Source: Brevinematales bacterium
Lineage (GTDB): Bacteria; Spirochaetota; Brevinematia; Brevinematales; JAOACQ01
DNA length: 55,009 nucleotides
Direction of reading: 5' to 3'
Assembly (NCBI GenBank): GCA_020052515.1
Contig: JAGVOW010000114.1
Coordinates: 1-55,009 of the forward strand
In this document: piece by piece, positions 1 to 8,298 of the stretch
Numbering within the stretch: position 1 is the first letter of the stretch
Layout of the letters: each line of letters starts with the position of its first letter
Program-made: the position numbers and the translations under genes
Notes under the pieces: generated by a model
Told to the model about the DNA's origin: nothing
The model's input: the letters and a program-made list of their open reading frames with translations, nothing else
The model's database searches: none

Positions 1-49
1 AGAGCACCTTCTTCACCACCTGCTTCTTGAATTCTTCCGTGTACAACAT
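1..49 (-). CDS. Transposase N-terminus (partial, runs off the window)
   Basis: Only the first 16 codons are inside the window, beginning MLYTEEFKKQVVKKVL on the minus strand. A strong ribosome binding site (AAGGAGGAG, about 57-66) precedes the ATG. The TEEFKKQVV pattern is the usual opening of the helix-turn-helix in IS3/IS66-type OrfA transposases, which bind the element's terminal repeats. The assignment to a transposase is from family resemblance of this short stretch; the IS family cannot be decided here. It lies downstream of ftsZ and reads the same way. Confidence 0.6.
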   Translation of the reverse strand, partial: MLYTEEFKKQVVKKVL

Positions 50-92
50 AGTTTTCTCTCCTCCTTAATTTTAGGCGAAAACTATCCTGACA

Positions 93-250
93 TACGGGGA
101 CTTTGGTGCTTCGAGAGGCGAGTTTGAGTCTACAAGAGGCAATATTGGTGCTGCATAAGCGAACTTCGGGTCTACGAGAGGCAATATTGGTGCTACGAGA
201 GACAACTGTGGGTCTACAAGCGACGGCTTTGAGTCTACGAGAGGGAAGCA
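93..250. repeat. Degenerate 21-bp tandem repeat (about 7 units)
   Basis: Units recur every 21 bases with the core TACGAGAGGCAATATTGGTGC: starts at 110, 131, 152, 173, 194, 215 and 236, plus a weaker unit before 110. Units 131 and 173 are nearly identical and the others diverge, so this is an old array. Read on the minus strand it stays open and gives a heptapeptide repeat of the type PLVDPKx. I see no ribosome binding site and do not treat it as a gene. It lies between the transposase start and the ftsZ terminator. Confidence 0.8.
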
Positions 251-257
251 ACTTAAA

Positions 258-275
258 CGCAAGCTAAAGCTTGCG
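258..275 (-). terminator. Hairpin after ftsZ, probable intrinsic terminator
   Basis: CGCAAGCT and AGCTTGCG form a perfect 8-bp stem with a 2-base loop, 27 bases beyond the ftsZ stop. On the minus strand it is followed by TTTAAGTT, a weak U-tract. It is the natural end of the ddl-fts transcript, though the poor U-tract leaves room for a repeat-element explanation. Confidence 0.55.
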
Positions 276-301
276 GCTACATCACCCCCCTCTCCAGGTC
301 T

Positions 302-1489
302 CTAGCCCATTTTTCTGCGGCGTAGATAAGCAGGCGTCTCATAATCGTCCTCAGCAAAAACCGGAGTGCGATTAAGCGAACCATTATTCGTATTTCTGAT
401 ACGGTTTCTTTCCTGGCGAATTTCAGATAAAGACACCACTTTTCTTTCCTCAAAGATATTCTCAGCCGGAATAGGAATCGTTTCATTTTCAATGCCGGCG
501 GAAACACTTTGAAAATCAGTCGCGATGATAATAATCCTTACCTTATCCTTCAAGGTTTCATCCACATTTAAACCCACAATAATCTCGGCGTCTTCCCTGC
601 AGTACTCTGAAATTGTTTTTGCCGCTTCATCATACTCCGTGATAGCAAAGTCAGCGCCGCCGATAATATTGACCAGCATAGCGCCGGCATTCTTGAAGGA
701 TGAATTTTCAATAAGCGGATTCTCAAGCGCCATTTTCGCGGCCTCGATCGCCCTATTCTCCCCAGAGGAAACGCCAATGCCCATAATCGCTTCGCCGCGA
801 TTGGATAAAACTGTTTTTACATCAGCAAAATCCACATTAATAATACCGACATCCGTTATAATGCTCGAAATGCCCTGAACAGCCTGTTTCAGCACTTCGT
901 CAATTTTATGAAAAGCCTGTTTTATATTGGCCCTTCTTTCAATCACTTTGAAAATTCTTGAGTTGGAAATTACCAGCATAGTATCCACATACTCTTTAAG
1001 CTTATTAATACCCTGAAAAGCCACGTCAATCCTTCTTTTTCCCTCAAAGTCAAAGGGAATAGTCACAACCCCTACCGTAAGGGCCCCTAATTCTTTCGCG
1101 ATCTTCGCGAATACCGGGGCAGCTCCTGTGCCTGTACCCCCGCCCATTCCAGCGGTAATAAAAACCATGTTGGACTTATCCAGAACTTTCCGGATTTCTT
1201 CCATGTCTTCCTGAGCCGCTTTCTCACCAATTTCAGGCCTTGCTCCAGCGCCCAGGCCTTTTGTAGAGCGTGCTCCAATCTGTAAAGTTGTCTTAGCAAG
1301 GGAATTTCTCAAAACCTGAGAGTCGGTATTCACAGCAATGAATTCCACATTGCTGATGCCTTCTTCAATCATTCGGTTCACCGCGTTACAGCCGGCGCCG
1401 CCGATGCCTACTACCTTAATTTTCGTAATCACATCATCCTCAAACAAACCGGGATCTCTCTTAATCGTGTCCTGATACCGTTCCATCAT
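302..1489 (-). CDS. ftsZ: Cell division protein FtsZ
   Basis: Tubulin-like GTPase that polymerises into the Z-ring at midcell and recruits the divisome. The 395-residue protein shows the nucleotide-binding [11 protein letters not shown] at about 28-38 and the tubulin signature GGGTGTG at about 116-122. The C-terminal tail [12 protein letters not shown] matches the conserved peptide that docks on FtsA and other membrane anchors. I chose the ATG at 1489 because GGGAGGGG lies just upstream; an 8-residue longer reading has no binding site. It is the last gene of the ddl-ftsQ-ftsA-ftsZ cluster, 20 bases after ftsA. Length and motifs look fully intact. Confidence 0.98.
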   Translation of the reverse strand: MMERYQDTIKRDPGLFEDDVITKIKVVGIGGAGCNAVNRMIEEGISNVEFIAVNTDSQVLRNSLAKTTLQIGARSTKGLGAGARPEIGEKAAQEDMEEIRKVLDKSNMVFITAGMGGGTGTGAAPVFAKIAKELGALTVGVVTIPFDFEGKRRIDVAFQGINKLKEYVDTMLVISNSRIFKVIERRANIKQAFHKIDEVLKQAVQGISSIITDVGIINVDFADVKTVLSNRGEAIMGIGVSSGENRAIEAAKMALENPLIENSSFKNAGAMLVNIIGGADFAITEYDEAAKTISEYCREDAEIIVGLNVDETLKDKVRIIIIATDFQSVSAGIENETIPIPAENIFEERKVVSLSEIRQERNRIRNTNNGSLNRTPVFAEDDYETPAYLRRRKMG

Positions 1490-1509
1490 GATTCCCCTCC
1501 CAAAAAAAT

Positions 1510-2745
1510 TCAAAAGAACTCGTTGAACCAGTCTCTCATCCTATCTATAATGGACTTAAAATTCTTCTCATCATCTCTGGTATTTGTCGGCCCCAGTTTG
1601 GGTAAATTATCCTGCGCGTACAGTGTCAGCCCCACTGCCGTAGAATAAATAGGGCTATCCACCATGTCCTTCAGACCCTTTATTCCTAAAGGCCTTCCTA
1701 TCCTGACAGGAAGATTAAAAACCTCTCCCGCTAGATCCGCTATGTGCGGAGTAAGAGCGACCCCTCCGGTTAAAACCACACCCGCGGCAAAGAAATCTTT
1801 CTTGCCGTTCTTTTCCAGTTCTCTATTGACCAATGATAATATTTCTTCAATTCTGGGTTCGATAATTTGCGCCAGGGCCCTGCGCTTTTCCAGAACAGGA
1901 GTCCTTCCGCCCAATCCTGGAACCTCAATCGTTTCTTCTTCTGGAATGTAATCCACTATGGCAGAACCATACTTACGCTTAATCTCTTCAGCCGCGATAG
2001 GCGGTGTTTTTAAGCCAAACGCGATATCATTGGTAATATGATTTCCACCAATAGAGAAAATACCGGTTTTGCGGAGACTCCCCCCCTCAAAAATCACATA
2101 ATCCGTTGTACCGCCGCCTATGTCCACCAGAACAACGCCCAGTTCCTTTTCTTCTTCCGTCAAAATCGCCTGAGCTGCGGCAAGCGGTTCCAGAACAATG
2201 TCAGAGGATTCAAAACCCGCTTTATTTACACTTTTCAAAATATTATTCACCGAGGTAGCGGCGGCCGTAATCACATTTACTAACGCTTCCAGCCGTATAC
2301 CGGACATCCCTACGGGATCTTTAATTCCGTCCTGATCGTCCACAATAAATTCCTGCGGTATAATGTGAATGACCTCACGGTCCACCGGAATGACAATCGC
2401 AGTAGCAGCGTCTATTACCCTTCTGACATCCGTTTCATTAATTTCATGGTTTTTATCCGATACAGCGATCACGCCTTTACTGTTGATTCCTTCGACATGC
2501 CCGCCTGAAATACCCAGGTAAACTCCCTTCACTTCAATGCCGGCTTGAATCTCCGCTTTTTCCACCGAGGCAGCTATGGACGTTGCCGTACTGTCAATAT
2601 TGATTACAACACCCTTACGAAGGCCTTTAGAAGGGACAATCCCTACCCCCATTATCTCAAGCTCATTGATTTCATTGATCTTCGCAATGACCGTACAAAC
2701 CTTTGTAGTGCCAATATCCATTCCCACTACAATTCGTGAATCCAA
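1510..2745 (-). CDS. ftsA: Cell division protein FtsA
   Basis: Actin-fold ATPase that tethers FtsZ filaments to the inner membrane and links them to septal peptidoglycan synthesis. Visible motifs are the phosphate-1 loop DIGTTK (10-15), phosphate-2 DIGGGTTD (208-215) and the adenosine loop with GGVALTPH in the C-terminal third. The C-terminus ends in an amphipathic helix, RMRDWFNEFF, the expected membrane-targeting sequence. The start is TTG, supported by AGGAGG (2751-2756) at good spacing; the first in-frame ATG (residue 9) would destroy the first strand of the fold. It sits between ftsQ and ftsZ as in many bacteria. Confidence 0.97.
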   Translation of the reverse strand: MDSRIVVGMDIGTTKVCTVIAKINEINELEIMGVGIVPSKGLRKGVVINIDSTATSIAASVEKAEIQAGIEVKGVYLGISGGHVEGINSKGVIAVSDKNHEINETDVRRVIDAATAIVIPVDREVIHIIPQEFIVDDQDGIKDPVGMSGIRLEALVNVITAAATSVNNILKSVNKAGFESSDIVLEPLAAAQAILTEEEKELGVVLVDIGGGTTDYVIFEGGSLRKTGIFSIGGNHITNDIAFGLKTPPIAAEEIKRKYGSAIVDYIPEEETIEVPGLGGRTPVLEKRRALAQIIEPRIEEILSLVNRELEKNGKKDFFAAGVVLTGGVALTPHIADLAGEVFNLPVRIGRPLGIKGLKDMVDSPIYSTAVGLTLYAQDNLPKLGPTNTRDDEKNFKSIIDRMRDWFNEFF

Positions 2746-2761
2746 TTTTGCCTCCTAAGAG

Positions 2762-2786
2762 AAAAAAATTGCTTCGCAATTTTTTT
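2762..2786 (-). terminator. Hairpin between ftsQ and ftsA
   Basis: AAAAAATTGC, TTC loop, GCAATTTTTT: a perfect inverted repeat with an A/T-rich stem and a T-run, so it looks like a weak intrinsic terminator on either strand. It lies just upstream of the ftsA binding site inside an otherwise tightly packed operon, so partial termination that lowers ftsAZ expression is an inference. ftsAZ may also have a separate promoter. Confidence 0.5.
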
Positions 2787-2807
2787 CGGCAATTTTAAAA
2801 CGTCTTA

Positions 2808-3530
2808 CTATCGATTCAATTCTTTATAGCCAATAGCGTTTTCTTTCCTGACATCCACATACTGGATTTCCAAGCCCTCTTTTTTTATCTTCTTCGCAAT
2901 CTCTATTACCTTTTCCAGGTCATTATTTTCAGGGACACTCTTCCCAAGAAAAAAGATGGGCAAAGATAGTTCCTTTAAAATTAAATAAATGCCTTCCTGC
3001 TTTTTCACATAAATCTGTTTAATCCTGTCCAGTTGCGAAAAATCCGATAGACGCATCGCCAGCAGCTGAAAGTACCTATCCTGAATTCGATTACCGCTAG
3101 TCGTCCATTCAAAATCCGCTTTTATCAAAGGGACATTTTCATTTATACCCTTAGCCAATAGCACTGCCTCTTTACTACAGACAAAATAATCATTTCCAAG
3201 AGCCAGACTTAACACGGGCTTTTTTTCTGCCACCTCAATTTCCACTTTATCAGGCAGAAGAAGGCTCACCTTCGCTTTTTCAATCAAGAAATGGCTCTGT
3301 AAGGCCGCAGAAACATCTGAAAGCGAGAAATCAAAAACTCCCGTTCCCGCTTTTAAGCCTGATTTTTCAATCACTTCGGTGTCTTTCAAAAAATGATTGC
3401 CTTTCACCACTATTTCTTTTAACCTTAAATCGCCCTGCCTTACTAACAAGGCATAAATCCCATAATGAAGACCAAAAATAAGCGCGCAGAAAAAAAGAGT
3501 AATAAATAAAGCCGAAAAAGCTTTCTTCAT
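2808..3530 (-). CDS. ftsQ: Cell division protein FtsQ/DivIB
   Basis: Bitopic divisome protein that bridges early and late division proteins (FtsBL, FtsWI) from the periplasm. The 240 residues start with a short cytoplasmic tail and one transmembrane helix (about 5-30). A POTRA domain follows, visible in VVKGNHFLKDTEVI (about 42-55), then the FtsQ beta domain with PDKVEIEVAEKKPV. The start ATG is three bases after the ddl stop, so the two are probably translationally linked. Sequence divergence in the C-terminal half is normal for the family. Confidence 0.9.
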   Translation of the reverse strand: MKKAFSALFITLFFCALIFGLHYGIYALLVRQGDLRLKEIVVKGNHFLKDTEVIEKSGLKAGTGVFDFSLSDVSAALQSHFLIEKAKVSLLLPDKVEIEVAEKKPVLSLALGNDYFVCSKEAVLLAKGINENVPLIKADFEWTTSGNRIQDRYFQLLAMRLSDFSQLDRIKQIYVKKQEGIYLILKELSLPIFFLGKSVPENNDLEKVIEIAKKIKKEGLEIQYVDVRKENAIGYKELNR

Positions 3531-3533
3531 TTA

Positions 3534-4490
3534 TTACTCCCTATTTTCTGAACATTCTAAAATACGAATCAGCAGTTCTTCAAAATTCATTCCCGCCGCC
3601 TTCGCCATAGCCGGCAAATCACTGGTATCTGTCATTCCCGGAACTGCATTCACTTCTAAAAAACACGGCCTGTCTTCAGAATCCAATATCGCGTCTATCC
3701 TGACGCCCCCATTTAAGCCAAATTCCCTGAAAATAACAGAGCAGGAATCTAAAATAGATTGTTCCTGTTCTTTCTTTATTTTCGCAGGAATAACAAACTC
3801 AGTCATTCCCTTTGTGTATTTTACCTTAAAATCATAAAATTCCGCTTTTGGTTTCAATTCCAGGATCGGTAAAATAGAAATTCCCTTTTTATCGCCAAGA
3901 ACCCCAACGGTAATTTCTCTTCCAGCAATATATTTTTCCGCAAAAGAATCCGGGTATTCACACGTATAATCCGGCAGCGCTTTATTCAAAGCTTCTTCAT
4001 CCTTAACAAGAATCACGCCAATACTCGAACCCTCAGAATTCGGTTTTAAAACGGCCGGAAAACCTAATTTAGTTTTGATTTGCGCTTTTATCTCTGGTAG
4101 TGAAATGCCTTCAAAATAAACAGAAGGAGGGGTAAGAATTTGAATGGACTCAAGCATTTTCTTAGCGGCTTTTTTGTCCATGCATAATGAGCTTCCTAAA
4201 ATGCCAGGCCCCGTATAAGGAACACCCATTACTTCTAAAAGCCCTTGAATCGAACCATCTTCGCCATACCTGCCATGTAAAGCGATAAAGGCAACATCAA
4301 TCTTTTCTCTCGCGATTTTCTGACAGACCTTGCGGTCCACGTCTATTTTTACAACATTTAAATTTAACTTTTTCAAACCCTGGTAAACATTCTCTCCAGA
4401 ACGCAAGGATATTTCACGTTCGGACGACATCCCGCCCAATAGTACGCCAACTTTCTTATGGCGGTATCGCTCTATCAAAGCAATATCCAT
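3534..4490 (-). CDS. ddl: D-alanine--D-alanine ligase
   Basis: ATP-grasp enzyme that joins two D-alanines for the peptidoglycan stem peptide in the cytoplasm. Signatures are GGMSSEREISLRSG near the N-terminus, LHGRYGEDGSIQGLLE, the ATP-grasp lysine strand VLKPNSEGSSIGV, and the C-terminal metal-binding FLEVNAVPGMT. The ATG at 4490 has GAGGGGA upstream and lies about 25 bases after the predicted transcription start. An upstream TTG (4517) falls on the predicted transcription start, so it is unlikely. It is the first gene of the division cluster and ties precursor supply to ftsQAZ expression. Confidence 0.97.
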   Translation of the reverse strand: MDIALIERYRHKKVGVLLGGMSSEREISLRSGENVYQGLKKLNLNVVKIDVDRKVCQKIAREKIDVAFIALHGRYGEDGSIQGLLEVMGVPYTGPGILGSSLCMDKKAAKKMLESIQILTPPSVYFEGISLPEIKAQIKTKLGFPAVLKPNSEGSSIGVILVKDEEALNKALPDYTCEYPDSFAEKYIAGREITVGVLGDKKGISILPILELKPKAEFYDFKVKYTKGMTEFVIPAKIKKEQEQSILDSCSVIFREFGLNGGVRIDAILDSEDRPCFLEVNAVPGMTDTSDLPAMAKAAGMNFEELLIRILECSENRE

Positions 4491-4524
4491 ACTTTTTTCC
4501 CCTCGCCAATATCCCAACCCTTAT

Positions 4525-4553
4525 ATTATCACTCTTTTTTTTAATAATGTCAA
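4525..4553 (-). promoter_or_regulatory. Sigma-70 promoter of ddl-ftsQAZ
   Basis: On the minus strand: TTGACA (4553-4548), 17-base spacer, GATAAT (4530-4525). Predicted start near 4518 gives a 27-base leader to the ddl ATG at 4490. Spacing and -35 are consensus. Confidence 0.8.
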
Positions 4554-4597
4554 TAGTTTTTGCAATTTTTTTGAAAATAGTAGTAAAAAAAAACCTA

Positions 4598-4843
4598 CTA
4601 TAGATCTATTATTTCTATCTTATAATTTTCTATCACCGGATTGGCAAACAATTCATGAGCCATCTCTTCCATTTGCTTTAAGGCTTTATCTTTGTTGGTT
4701 TCTTGAAGTTCCAGATAAAAAAGTTTTCCCGCTTTTACATTGGAAACACTCTTATAATCCATATGGTGCAAGGCATTCACAATGGTTTTACCCTGCGGGT
4801 CAAAAATATCCTCTCGAAGCATCACCTCAATTTTCGCTTTCAT
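4598..4843 (-). CDS. purS: Phosphoribosylformylglycinamidine synthase subunit PurS
   Basis: Small scaffold subunit of the three-part FGAM synthase (PurS-PurL-PurQ), which converts FGAR to FGAM in purine synthesis and helps channel ammonia from PurQ to PurL. The 81-residue length is standard. The fold pattern shows in MKAKIEVMLREDIFDPQGKT at the N-terminus and ANPVIENYKIEI at the C-terminus. AAGGAGA lies upstream of the ATG. No purL or purQ lies in the window, so it is separated from its partners or they are elsewhere. A 7-bp A-rich-loop hairpin overlaps the stop and may contribute to termination. Confidence 0.9.
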   Translation of the reverse strand: MKAKIEVMLREDIFDPQGKTIVNALHHMDYKSVSNVKAGKLFYLELQETNKDKALKQMEEMAHELFANPVIENYKIEIIDL

Positions 4844-4979
4844 AGCTGTCTCCTTTTCTTTTTATCTTGTGAGGCTTTTATTATAAAGCAGAAGCTAAAA
4901 TTTATAAAGATATAGCATCTTTTTGAAACATAACTAGCTTATTTATATCAAAATCGAGAAATTTTTGGAGGAAAAGATA

Positions 4980-5837
4980 ATGAAGAACAAGATTTTTTTA
5001 TTCTTATTTACTGGCCTATTTTTTATGCTGACGAACGCATGCTCAAACAAAACAATCGATATGCTGGACAGCAATGTCACGGAGGAAATGGCTCAAGCGC
5101 TTGCTAATCCCGACAACGGAATGACCGCTGAGGAAAATGACATGATGAATCTGGTTACGAGTGACTGCAGCAATACCTATTATTCCAGGACCTTTGTTAT
5201 TACGACTACAAATGGCCAGCTTTCAAATTTTACCTGGGATGCCCCAAGCAATGGTTATATCCGAACGGCATCCAATCTCAATGTCACCACTTCCAATTTT
5301 TCAGGAATACTTTCTAATGCCTGGGTTTTTATCCAGTTCTTTGAATCTACTGACGCCACCGGGACTCCAGTGCAGTTGACAAACGCAAATATTACAAACA
5401 ACCCAAACATTCGGTCAATGAAATACAAGAGAATTGCCAATGGTTCTATTACCAGTACTTTAACCAGCATTGTGCGTTATTTTAATGCTAATACGGAGTT
5501 GACCACTACCGGAATCAATGATGGGGTAGAAGGGGCCTTTGTCAGCGGAACAAACACCAGGTCTGTTCATGTTTCAACCGGTGTGCGCACAGGAGATTGG
5601 ACTCTTACTTTTACCGCAAATAACCTGAATGCGGCCCGCCAGGTTGATGGTAACACTCGCTACACTTCCCTGGAAGGCACTGTAAACGGAGTTTATGACG
5701 GCACTTTCAGCGGTCCGAGAGGCATGCGCACGGTTCATTCATCCGCCGAAATCAATTTTACCGGGCAGCGGACTGTCACAATCAGCTCGGATGGATCAAC
5801 CATTACGGTTGAAATAGATACTGGAACCACTCATTAA
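4980..5837 (+). CDS. Secreted lipoprotein of unknown function
   Basis: I do not recognise the family. The 285-residue product has a short basic N-terminus, a hydrophobic core and a lipobox (LTNAC, Cys about 21), so it should be lipidated and anchored in the envelope. The mature part is rich in Thr, Ser and Asn and alternates polar and hydrophobic residues, as in beta-sandwich proteins; there are no Cys-His motifs or charged catalytic clusters I can identify. The ATG at 4980 follows GGAGG (4967-4971). It is a single gene, divergent from purS and convergent with the efflux remnants. Confidence 0.8.
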   Translation: MKNKIFLFLFTGLFFMLTNACSNKTIDMLDSNVTEEMAQALANPDNGMTAEENDMMNLVTSDCSNTYYSRTFVITTTNGQLSNFTWDAPSNGYIRTASNLNVTTSNFSGILSNAWVFIQFFESTDATGTPVQLTNANITNNPNIRSMKYKRIANGSITSTLTSIVRYFNANTELTTTGINDGVEGAFVSGTNTRSVHVSTGVRTGDWTLTFTANNLNAARQVDGNTRYTSLEGTVNGVYDGTFSGPRGMRTVHSSAEINFTGQRTVTISSDGSTITVEIDTGTTH

Positions 5838-5848
5838 TATAGATTAAG

Positions 5849-5882
5849 AAAGGGGGCAATAGCCGTCACTTTTGTCCCCTTT
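5849..5882. terminator. Convergent-gene hairpin
   Basis: AAAGGGG and CCCCTTT form a 7-bp stem around a 20-base loop between the stops of the lipoprotein and the leftward efflux remnant. The T-tract is short (TTTCTCT), so it is a modest, possibly bidirectional terminator. Confidence 0.4.
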
Positions 5883-5896
5883 CTCTAAAAAATCAT

Positions 5897-6160
5897 TTAT
5901 TCGCCAATCAATCTTTTCAGCTTCAAAATACTGGAATAATAATCAAAAACACCCTGTAGATAAGCTGTCTGAGCCTGAGTGTAAGAAAATTCGGAATCAA
6001 TAATTTCCGAAGCCAGGGCAACGCCTGCTTCGTATCTTGTATTCGCTACGGAAAGCCCCAGCTTTGCCTGATTCAATCCTTCAATCTGGCCTGTGATATT
6101 TTCTTTCGATACCTCCAGCTGCATAAGCAGGGTTTTAACCTGTAGAGTAACATTATCCAC
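5897..6160 (-). pseudogene. C-terminal fragment of a TolC-type outer-membrane efflux protein
   Basis: The 87 residues match only the last helical segment of an OEP/TolC family protein: a coiled-coil heptad pattern with the family-typical RYEAGVALASEIIDSE and a Tyr-rich stretch ending ILKLKRLIGE. Whole family members are about 400-480 residues with a signal peptide, so roughly four fifths is missing. It begins with a GTG six bases after the stop of the membrane-fusion gene, with only GAGG before it. I read it as a deletion remnant of the outer-membrane component of the efflux operon. A translated fragment cannot be excluded, but it could not form a barrel. Confidence 0.8.
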
Positions 6161-6166
6161 CTCAAA

Positions 6167-7039
6167 CTATTTTATCTTTATTTTAACCTCAACCGACATA
6201 CCGGGTAATAGAACCAGAGACTCCGGTAAATTTTTAAAATCAATCTTTACCGGAACACGCTGAGTCGTCTTGGTAAACTCCCCTATTGAGAACGGCGGCG
6301 TCACGATCCCGGCCGAAATTCTGGTAACAATGCCCTTAAACGGCCCCCCGGGGTAAGCATCTATCGTAATCTCCACTTCTTCTCCAGGCCGGATATGCCT
6401 GATCTTAGTTTCCTCGAAGTTCGCTGTTACCCAGAGACTATCTAAGTTATTGATGATATAAATTGCCTGGCCCGGCTGAACAACATCCCCCGGCACAAAC
6501 GATTTTTTTGCGATAATGCCGGTTATCGGAGAGGTAATTTTTGTGTTCTGGAGCTGTGTTTCCACAATTCCCAGCTGGGTCTTTGAAGTTTCATAGGATT
6601 TTGAGGCATGGTTGTACTGTTCCTTTGTTGAAACACCGCTATTAAAGAGCTTTTTCGCTCTTTGAAAATCGTCCTTCGCCCTATCCAGATTCACTTTCGC
6701 AAAAATCAAATTCTGATTTGCGTATCTAAGCGACGCCAGCGCTTGTGTTTTCTGGGCAAGCAGATCCGCCTCATCCATCTGCACCAGCAATTGGCCAGAT
6801 TTTATTTTGTCCCTTTCTTCCGCGAATAGACTGCGGATGCGGCCCAGCGTTTTCGCGCTGATAGTCACATGATCGCCGTCAATAGCGGCATCATCTGTAC
6901 TGACAAAGTTTATCATGTCATTCAACCAGAAATAACCAACCGTAAGCCCGGATAAAACTAATACCAGCAGTACAATCGTTCCCAGAAATACCGGCTTTTT
7001 TCTTTCATTTGTCTTCTTTGGAAATACTTCCTTTCCCAT
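6167..7039 (-). CDS. HlyD/EmrA-type membrane fusion protein
   Basis: Periplasmic adaptor of a tripartite efflux pump, anchored in the inner membrane. It has one N-terminal transmembrane helix (about 20-42), the first lipoyl half (VSTDDAAIDGDHVTISAKT), an alpha-hairpin of two long coiled-coil segments (about 90-155), the second lipoyl half (TSPITGIIAKKSFVPGD) and a beta-barrel with LWVTANFEETKI. At 290 residues it is on the short side but seems complete. It lies between broken half-ABC genes and a broken outer-membrane factor, so it is probably an orphan survivor. A CCCCCTTT hairpin separates it from the ABC genes. Confidence 0.9.
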   Translation of the reverse strand: MGKEVFPKKTNERKKPVFLGTIVLLVLVLSGLTVGYFWLNDMINFVSTDDAAIDGDHVTISAKTLGRIRSLFAEERDKIKSGQLLVQMDEADLLAQKTQALASLRYANQNLIFAKVNLDRAKDDFQRAKKLFNSGVSTKEQYNHASKSYETSKTQLGIVETQLQNTKITSPITGIIAKKSFVPGDVVQPGQAIYIINNLDSLWVTANFEETKIRHIRPGEEVEITIDAYPGGPFKGIVTRISAGIVTPPFSIGEFTKTTQRVPVKIDFKNLPESLVLLPGMSVEVKIKIK

Positions 7040-7086
7040 AATATTTTTCCTCTCTATTGTAATTTGTATCGTTTAAAGTTCTGTCT

Positions 7087-7104
7087 CCCCCTTTAAAAAG
7101 GGGG
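7087..7104. terminator. CCCCCTTT hairpin between ABC gene and fusion-protein gene
   Basis: CCCCCTTT-AA-AAAGGGGG is a perfect 8-bp stem. The half-site AAAGGGGGAAT recurs at about 9378-9388, exactly where the first ABC gene loses its 5' end. The hairpin may terminate transcription or be one copy of a dispersed intergenic repeat. Confidence 0.45.
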
Positions 7105-7110
7105 AATTAG

Positions 7111-8298
7111 TTACTCCGTATAAGCGCCTGTAAACTGGCTATTGTAAAGGTCAGCGTAAAATCCGCCTGCGGCCAGCAATTCTTTATGGCTTCCCATTTC
7201 AATAATTGTGCCATGGTCCATAACCAGTATTTTCTCAGCGTCGCGGATAGTAGAAAGCCTATGGGCTATCACAAAACTGGTACGCCCTTCCATCAGCGTC
7301 TGCATCGCTTTTTGAATATGGACTTCCGTCCTGGTATCCACGCTGCTGGTAGCTTCATCCAAAATCAAGACCGCCGGGTCTGAAAGAATAGCTCGGGCAA
7401 TTGTCAAGAGCTGTTTTTCCCCTTGTGAAATATTAGACGCCTCTTCATTTAAAACTGTATTATAACCTTCGTAGTTTACCGCGTGGTAAATCCCCGATAT
7501 CAATACCGTCAAAGGTTATTTTGCCGCCGCTAATCTCGTAAAAACGCATGAGCAGATTTACCATGGTCGTTTTTCCAGCGCCCGTCGGCCCGACAATCGC
7601 GATAGTCTGCCCTTTTCCAATATCGATATTCAAGTCTTCCATCAGAATCGTGTCTTCCTTGTAGCCAAATCGCACATGCTGGAAGCTGATTTCTCACTAA
7701 TCGAGAGCATCATAATCAATACACCGACGATGGTGCAGATGGAGCTGATCAATTGGGTCATACTTTGCTGAAGGGTCGTGCTGATATTATCAATATCGTT
7801 GGTAACACGACTCATGATCTCACCGTGCGTTTTCGAGTCAAAATACTTCAATGGCAAACGGGAAAGCTTATCATTCAAATCCTTTCGCATATCAAACACG
7901 GTTTTCTGCGACACGCCCGCCATCTGATACTGCTGGATATAGCCAAACAAAGCACTGATCAAATACAAAACAACCAGAACCAATATAATCTGGCCAATAT
8001 AAATAAAGTCAACAGAAGGGACCGGCTTTTGTAGCCTGATAGCCATATATTTGGCCATCAGCCCGTCAAAGAGCTTTGTTGTCGCTTTGCCCAGTATTTT
8101 CGGTCCCAAAATATTAAATCCTGTACTTAGAACAGCGAATATTATGACAATACTCAATTGAACTCTATGCGGCTCTAAATAAACCAAAAGCCGGCGCAAA
8201 GTACCTTTAAAGTCTTTTGCTTTCGCGACAGGGCCGCTACCGCCCATCATTCCACCCTGCTGGGCAGGAGGCATAGGGGTTTTATTGTCTTCGCTCAT
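7111..8298 (-). pseudogene. Half-ABC exporter (MsbA/LmrD type) broken by two internal deletions
   Basis: Three reading segments in order belong to one heterodimeric exporter subunit. Segment 8298 to about 7700 has the N-terminal PAQQGGMMGG linker and three transmembrane helices. Segment about 7700-7460 resumes at the start of the ATPase domain (SFQHVRFGY, Walker A GPTGAGKTT). Segment 7512-7111 starts at [14 protein letters not shown] and holds the signature NISQGEKQ, Walker [10 protein letters not shown] and the H-loop. The second half of the membrane domain and the Q-loop region (about 50 residues) are missing, with a frameshift at each junction. It originally followed the upstream ABC gene with an ATGA overlap. 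Confidence 0.85.

Noticed and set aside
71-262. Minus-strand 63-residue reading over the 21-bp repeat
   Set aside because: Its content is the tandem repeat itself, there is no ribosome binding site, and it straddles the ftsZ terminator. Treated as a repeat.
4921-4951. Promoter upstream of the 4980 lipoprotein (TTGAAA ... TATCAA)
   Set aside because: Spacing is acceptable but the -10 is poor; not strong enough to list as a feature.
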